Assembly (NCBI GenBank): GCA_950295325.1
Contig: OX485806.1
Coordinates: forward strand, 19,344,001-19,408,000
DNA length: 64,000 nucleotides
Direction of reading: 5' to 3'
Origin: Polytrichum commune
Lineage: Eukaryota; Streptophyta; Polytrichopsida; Polytrichales; Polytrichaceae
This document shows positions 58,431-64,000 of the stretch, in pieces (position 1 is the stretch's first letter; each line of letters opens with the position of its first letter). The notes beneath the pieces are model-generated. The model was not told where the DNA came from and did no database searches. It saw only the letters and a list, made by a program, of their open reading frames with translations. The position numbers and the translations under genes were made by a program.

Positions 58431-61400
58431 TTACCCATCTCCATCTTCCGCTTCATATCCATTCTCGGCGTCATTTTCCGTAGCTGCAATACGTGCCAAG
58501 TTGTCTTTGGCAAAATCTATATGTTTTTGGGGGATGGTCATTGCTTCTGTGTTGGAACCTTTGCGCGGCTTCCAAGCACAAAGTATAGTATCCGTGTTTA
58601 TCCAAACTGGTGTGTACCCTGAGTCCACTGTCCACTTAAAATTCTTTTTGGTGTCCCAACCTAAATAAATGCGGAGCACGTTGTGGTCTTTAGTGCTTGG
58701 ACGACAATATTCCACCTCAATTTGACGAAAGTTGGGGCTAGTTCGAACAAAATTGGGTGAAGACAATGCTTTTACCAACCAAATTGGCTTGGGATGCTCC
58801 TCATCCCCTGCTCGTACGAGGACCAAATACCCTTCATGGCAATCAACACCTATACGAAACGACGGTGCCGGTCGATTGCGCGCAGGGCCAACGTAATGCT
58901 CGTCCATTGCGAACTCTTCACGAACGTCTCCATTGCTGAAAAACATAGTATCGGACTCGACAACCGTCAAACGACTTTGTGGCCAAAATCCTTGTGTCAA
59001 AGTCATACGGGTGTCGCCACCAAGTGTCATCAAGGCTGAGCGAATGCGATCCCAATACGCGATCACTGGTTCATGGGTATCTCTAACACGTCTTGTGATG
59101 TCCTCCTCGCACAACTCTTTCCAATATTCAATGAATCCGGATATGCCTTTGATGATTTCCGGCCCATTCCTCATGGGTTCGGGTTTGCAAGGCTTTGGTT
59201 CCCCATCCGGGACGAAACATTTCCCATCATTGTCTTGACGCCATACGAATATACCATCATCCGGGCCCCAATTAGGAGATGTGCACAAAAGCTTGAATTG
59301 CATGGCCGGGAGACCATCGTCCCTCATATAAAATCGGAATTGCTGTGCTTTGGTATGCCCCACCAAACGGTCCCCTCCCTTCAACATGTATGGCTTGATG
59401 AAGGCCTTGAAATCTGGTACTTCGTCAATCAAGTGCGGAATTACTGGCATATGGTCCAAATCCATATACGATTTTATAAGAAGAGGTATGGTTGGAAAAT
59501 CTTCTTCATGCAACTTCATGCTCCACCGTCCGAATGATGCATCAATGTCGTCGTGTGTATGTCCCACCATCAAGAAAGACACAAACACCTCCTTGAAGAT
59601 TCATTTCGCCACGAGCAATGACCAAAAACAAAATACGTATCGACATTTGTTGTCCTTCGTACAATTATCAAGTTGAACGTGGAGAGTTGGAGGCAATGGT
59701 TTTGCACAAATGGGTTCTCCGGGTGGTTTTGGCAATGATGACATACAAACCTCCTTCCCCAAAAGCACTGCCTCATAAAGGGATGTGGTTCCACAACCAT
59801 CAAAAAGTGCATGGGAAGAATGTACCGGTGGCTTCTCAAGATCGCGCAACAGTTTTGCAAATGAATCCACCGTGTGGTTAGCATCCCCAGGGTAAAAATC
59901 CAAACCATAATGGGCATACTTTACGTCCCCATGGCCGTGGGCAATCATACCTGGAAAAAACAAACGATGCGTGACCAAAATAATCAAATAACCACTAAAC
60001 GGATATATGGAGTTGGACATTTGCCAAACACACCCAAGAAAATTGGATAGACTTTAAACACGTAGTTGTGATTTCATACAAACTTGTGACAGCTACGGGC
60101 AACTTGAAGAGACCACCCGTGGCCTTTATTTTGCGTGCATAACAAGGGCATGCGGTTTTGGCGTGGTCCATTTTATCATGGATGACTGTTAGAACTTCTT
60201 TGGGCCTCATTATGGATAGAGCACGATTCTTATAGTAATCTTGACGGTGTGCCTCTTGATTGTTGACATGTTCAATATATTTTTTCTGGTGTCTGGAATG
60301 AGATTCAGTGCCTATGGGGTGGGCGTCTCGAACACCTTTGTATTTTTCACACGTCGTACATCTAGCGAACTTGTCCCCGGGTCTTTTCAGAATGTATTCC
60401 GCAAACTACTGGTTTTTAATCACACTCAACTTGGACAAAGAAATGGGCCCACATCCCGCTATGCGACCCACTTCATTGATGTCCGTTAAGATGTTCTTCC
60501 ATTTTGTGCCCGTGGGCAACACCATTTGAACAACCTTCTCCCCTGACGACAATGTCCTCGTCTTGTGGGGCATTGCATCGGCCAATGGCACTATGATGGT
60601 GGATAGTGTCGCGGATGCTTGCAGTGTAGCCTCCCTAGGTTTCTTTGTGCCCGAGTTGCCATGAAATCGAGAGCGGCGACCCAACGATGAATACTTTCGA
60701 AACCTATAAAAGTCAGCCTTGGAGACGGCATGGATGGTATACCACGCTGTACAACACACATCAACATTCTCAAGTGTCACCACCTTATGCCCATGGGTAT
60801 CAAGGTGCAAATTTATGTGGACCTTGAGTTTCTTAGCCGACCTCATACGAAAATCCGCAAGCCACATCTCTTGACGCAGAGATCTAATTTTCTCCCGCGG
60901 GAAAAATTGGCAACATTTCCTCGCGCAACAATCCTTGCCGGACACTAGACGGATAGATTCGTCCCCCAAAAGCCGATCCCGTCGACGCTCCTTATCTCCA
61001 CGAGGCACACGGTTTGAATCATATCTACGGAGGCCTTTGCGAGGACGTGTTGTGGCCAAGAAAGCTAATTGTGTTTGCTTATGCCGCCGCTCATGATCCC
61101 ACAAACTCACTTCCTCATGTAGAACTTGACGAAGCGGCCATCTACGCAAGGAAAATCTCCATGTCACCGGGACCTCTACCGGAAGCAAAGAGTTCAAGAT
61201 GCACACGCCAACATCATCGAGACCTAGGGCGTTGGCATCGACACAATCACGGGGATTGGAGTTTCTACATATGCCATCTGCCACCGGGACACCAACCTCG
61301 TTGAATAGAACGACATCAAGGCCAACCCATTGCTCCCTCCCGAAACCGGCACACAACGGAATGTCATCGTGGTCATCTCTGGAATGCAGAGATTGTTCGT

Positions 61401-61560
61401 GGACTTCCAAAGATTTATGGGAGGATGTATCCACAAACACCCCCCTCACGTTTGGCACACCATTACTATCTGCCGACGGGGAAGACAGTTCACATTCAGC
61501 ATCGGATGACGATGCATACGTCGACAACTCCAATGAACTATCACCCACATGCAACGCCAT
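58431..61560 (-). pseudogene. Transposase-like gene with GHTHDDID motif (DUF7869-like), two stops
   Basis: One minus-strand gene from ATG 61560 ('MALHVGDSSLELSTYASS') to 58431. In order: an acidic leader; a Cys-containing block ('CCARKCCQFFPREKIRS', 'VCCTAWYTIHAVSK'); 'KRPGDKFARCTTCEKY'; 'DKMDHAKTACPCYARK'; 'MIAHGHGDVKYAHYGLDFYP'; 'VQLDNCTKDNKCRYVF'; 'VGHTHDDIDASFGRW'; a long C-terminal region ending 'GYEAEDGDG'. The three acidic sites (MDHAK, LDNC, HDDID) look like an RNase H-type catalytic triad, so I infer a transposase or a gene derived from one. TAG at 60406-60408 and TGA at 59601-59603 interrupt the frame. An intron is predicted at 59951-60083. The family name is from memory. Confidence 0.7.
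59951..60083 (-). other. Predicted intron of the transposase-like gene
   Basis: On the minus strand the donor is ACAA|GTTTGT and the acceptor TTTTTTCCAG|GTATG, 133 bp long. Joining keeps the frame between 'KLPVAVT' and 'MIAHGHGD', which are contiguous in relatives as I recall them. Confidence 0.6.
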
Positions 61561-61881
61561 ACAGCCTAGACCAACCACCAGGAAATGATCAACCCAACCA
61601 CCACCGCAATGCATACAAGAGAGGATAGAATATATGTGGAGATAAATGGTCCAAAATTGACAAACAAATTTTGGTGCACCATTGGAGAACCTCACGCACA
61701 AAGACGAACGCGCGTCCCAAAAAAACGTTTTAAGCATACGTCTAGGTTGTTCACTAATGTAAACAATACATGGACAAAGAGGAGAACACTCGTTAGTCGT
61801 CCAGTAGGGCCCTGCTGTTCGGACCAGCGCCTGTCCCCATACAACCGATGACGAAATCAGAAATCCGAGAACGCCACATGC
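61561..61881 (-). promoter_or_regulatory. Upstream region of the transposase-like gene
   Basis: Sequence between the chosen start codon and the first palindrome. The frame is open upstream to 61737, so a longer N-terminus from 61614 or 61737 is possible, though its residues look untranslated. A GACGAACGCGCGTC stretch near 61701 resembles half of the palindrome. No clear TATA box. Confidence 0.4.
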
Positions 61882-63313
61882 ATTTACGAACGCGCGTTCG
61901 TGACCTCAGTAACTTCTCCATGTACATCCGGCGGCCTTCGAGATCCCTCAAATGAGAGCACCCTGAGAAATATCGGTTATTTAGGTCAAAGTACCATGTT
62001 GACTTAGGAACCTGCGCGATATACTATCACAAGAGAACACTTGTCCATACGCACAAAATTAGCAAATCTGCAGATGATGCCTGAATCAACTCCAACAATA
62101 TTTTGAACACTGAGCACCTCCATATTGTGAATTTGATTATGTTGACTTTTGCGTACCTACCCATTTACGAACGGACGTTCGTAAATGGGTGCGACCCCGT
62201 GTTCACATCCTTCACGGACGAGCGATGAGCATATTTTTCTTGCTATTCTGTGTTCGTAAATTACTGCCATACTGATGTGCATGAATGAAGATGTGTTGCT
62301 GGATGCGTAGACAATAATGACATGTATTTACGAACGAACGTTCGTAAATTCCCGACCATCAAGTACCAATAGATACGGGTCAAATAAGTATGTATGATCC
62401 TCGAAGGCATATTTACGAACGCACGTTCGTAAATGACTGTCATGGATTAAGTGCATGTGACTAACCATATGAGTATCTCAATCCAGAACATGCTCTCATG
62501 TGGGATTTACGAACGCACGTTCGTAAATTACCGACCATCAGGTACCAATAGACAAGGGTCAAATATGTATGTATGATCCTCGAAGGCATATTTACGAACG
62601 CACGTTCGTAAATAAATGCCATGGATGATGTGCATGTGACTATCCATGAGTAGCTCAATCCAAAACATGATCTCCTGTGGGATTTACGAACGCACGTTCG
62701 TAAAATTACCGACCATCAGGTACCAATAGATACGGGTCAAATATATATGTATGATCCTCGAAGGCATATTTACGAACGCACATTCGTAAATAATTGCCAT
62801 GGATTATGTGCATGTGACTATCCATGAGTAGCTCAATCCAAAGCATGCTCTCAGGTGGGATTTACGAACGCACGTTCGTAAATTACCGACCATCAGGTAC
62901 CAATAGATACGGGTCAAATATGTATGTATGATCCTCGAAGGCATATTTACGAACGCACGTTCGTAAATAATTGTCATGGATTATGTGCATGTGACTATCC
63001 ATGAGTAGCTCAATCCAAAGCATGCTCTCAGGTGGGATTTACGAACGCACGTTCGTAAATTACCGACCATCAGGTACCAATAGATAAGGGTCAAATATGT
63101 CTGCATGGTCCTTGAAGGCATATTTACGAACGCACGTTCATAAATAACTGAGATGGATTACGTGCATGTGACTTTCCATATGAGTAGCTCAATCCAGAAC
63201 ATGCTCTCATGTGGAATTTACGAACGCGCGTTCGTAAATCCTTGCCATGTCCAGGTCCGAATCGTTTGTCTAAACCTGAAGCTCTTCATCTTTACGAACG
63301 TGCGTTCGTAAAG
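61882..63313. repeat. Array of 14 palindromes (24 bp) in a 177-bp tandem repeat
   Basis: Palindromes start at 61882, 62163, 62326, 62411, 62505, 62590, 62682, 62768, 62860, 62945, 63037, 63122, 63216 and 63290. Each is ATTTACGAACG, two variable bases, CGTTCGTAAAT. The centres are CA (nine sites), CG (two), GA, AA and TG. The last has C/G outermost, still symmetrical. Three are imperfect (61882, 62768, 63122). From 62326 to 63216 spacing alternates between about 85 and 92 bp because the underlying unit (177 bp) holds two palindromes in different flanks ('CCGACCATCAGGTACCAATA' after one, 'ATGTGCATGTGACTATCCAT' after the other). The array lies upstream of the minus-strand gene. Confidence 0.95.
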
Positions 63314-63845
63314 TTCCGGTATTTACGGCGGTATATGCGGTAGGTACAGCCTGTACTGTACCTAGGTGGTGTAGGGTTGGCGCACACGAAATGGCTTGAG
63401 CGCGTTCGGTGAGGTCTGTAGAGCGCACACTTGCATATGCCGCTGAAAAAAGCTTTGTTGTGGGGGGAAGAGCTTTAAGTACTTCACCCCGCTGGTTCAA
63501 AATACCTTGGATGCTCTTTAAAAAGCGGATTCCCGCCGCCTTCTTTGACCTAACAATCTCCCATTCCATCCATGCGGAATTATATAAATAGCACTGTCAT
63601 GTATGGAACATGCCTTGCATTCACGCCAACATATTGAAAATATATAAATCGGTTGCACACCTTAGTTGTGACCAAGATCTTATCGAAATATATGTATATA
63701 CATATATATATATATATATATATACACATAATGTCTAAATATGGAGATGGTTAACATTGAATATTTAATGATTTGCGACTAAGGTATGAAGTCCAAGTTA
63801 ATTGACAATTGATGCCTAATAAAGTTATGAATGTCGAAGTCATAG

Positions 63846-63884
<39 letters not shown>

Positions 63885-64000
63885 CAATGAGGTCAGAGTG
63901 GCTAAGAAACATGTTGCGGACGCCCCTAAAATTATAGGTATCATATGTTTCACATCAAAAAATGACCGTAATATGGTCACCAAGTACATGAATACAACTA
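63314..64000. other. Right flank with an inverted repeat and (TA)n tracts
   Basis: 63341-63364 is TAGGTACAG-CCTGTA-CTGTACCTA, a short perfect inverted repeat just outside the array. AT microsatellites lie near 63690-63726 and 63845-63885, the latter passing into (AC)n. No gene supported. The window ends before any clear element boundary. Confidence 0.55.

Noticed and set aside
60241-61850. Several plus-strand frames opposite the transposase-like gene
   Set aside because: The minus strand carries the recognisable motifs, so the plus frames are shadows.
61882-63313. CRISPR-like array
   Set aside because: Spacing looks regular, but the intervals are themselves repeats with two alternating types, and the genome is eukaryotic.
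1-64000. tRNA, rRNA or organelle insertions
   Set aside because: I looked for the conserved tRNA arms and rRNA-like conserved stretches and found none that I could support. A covariance-model scan was not possible here.

Overview
This window looks like nuclear DNA of a land plant with a repeat-rich, gene-poor genome. The evidence is a Ty3/gypsy retrotransposon with plant-style gag-pol, Tourist-type MITEs, a two-gene PIF/Harbinger transposon, and small host genes with TATA boxes. I lean towards a non-flowering plant because of the transposase-like gene near the right end, but that is weak. I saw no rRNA, tRNA or CRISPR array.

Layout. 1-16 kb is mostly old, unassigned repeat. It holds a 0.94-kb TIR element, four or more Tourist-like MITEs (including one MITE inserted in another), a hAT transposase relic and a pogo/Tigger-like relic. 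16.1-18.7 kb carries a small gene for a secreted glycine-rich protein. Its duplicate lies at 46.8-48.5 kb. The two copies were once continuous with the same flank, but the second was later split by an 10.9-kb LTR retrotransposon (24.6-35.5 kb, young, looks whole) and by a TIR element (36.0-46.75 kb). That TIR element contains a 7.8-kb PIF/Harbinger transposon (38.27-46.10 kb), which in turn contains a solo LTR (40.92-43.24 kb). Target-site duplications support each layer of this nest.

20.2-22.9, 50.5-52.7 and 55.1-58.0 kb are copies of one block carrying an unrecognised small gene of 86-92 residues. There are three open copies and one truncated copy. The copies differ in the promoter: one has lost it and one carries an 88-bp tandem triplication.

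58.4-61.6 kb (minus strand) is a large transposase-like gene of the type with a GHTHDDID motif, interrupted by two stop codons and an intron. Just upstream of it, 61.88-63.31 kb, lies the most striking structure of the window: 14 copies of a 24-bp palindrome (arms ATTTACGAACG and CGTTCGTAAAT) with invariant arms and a varying 2-bp centre, alternating at about 85 and 92 bp. I read gene plus array as a probable undescribed DNA transposon with a subterminal binding-site array. Its right end may lie outside the window.
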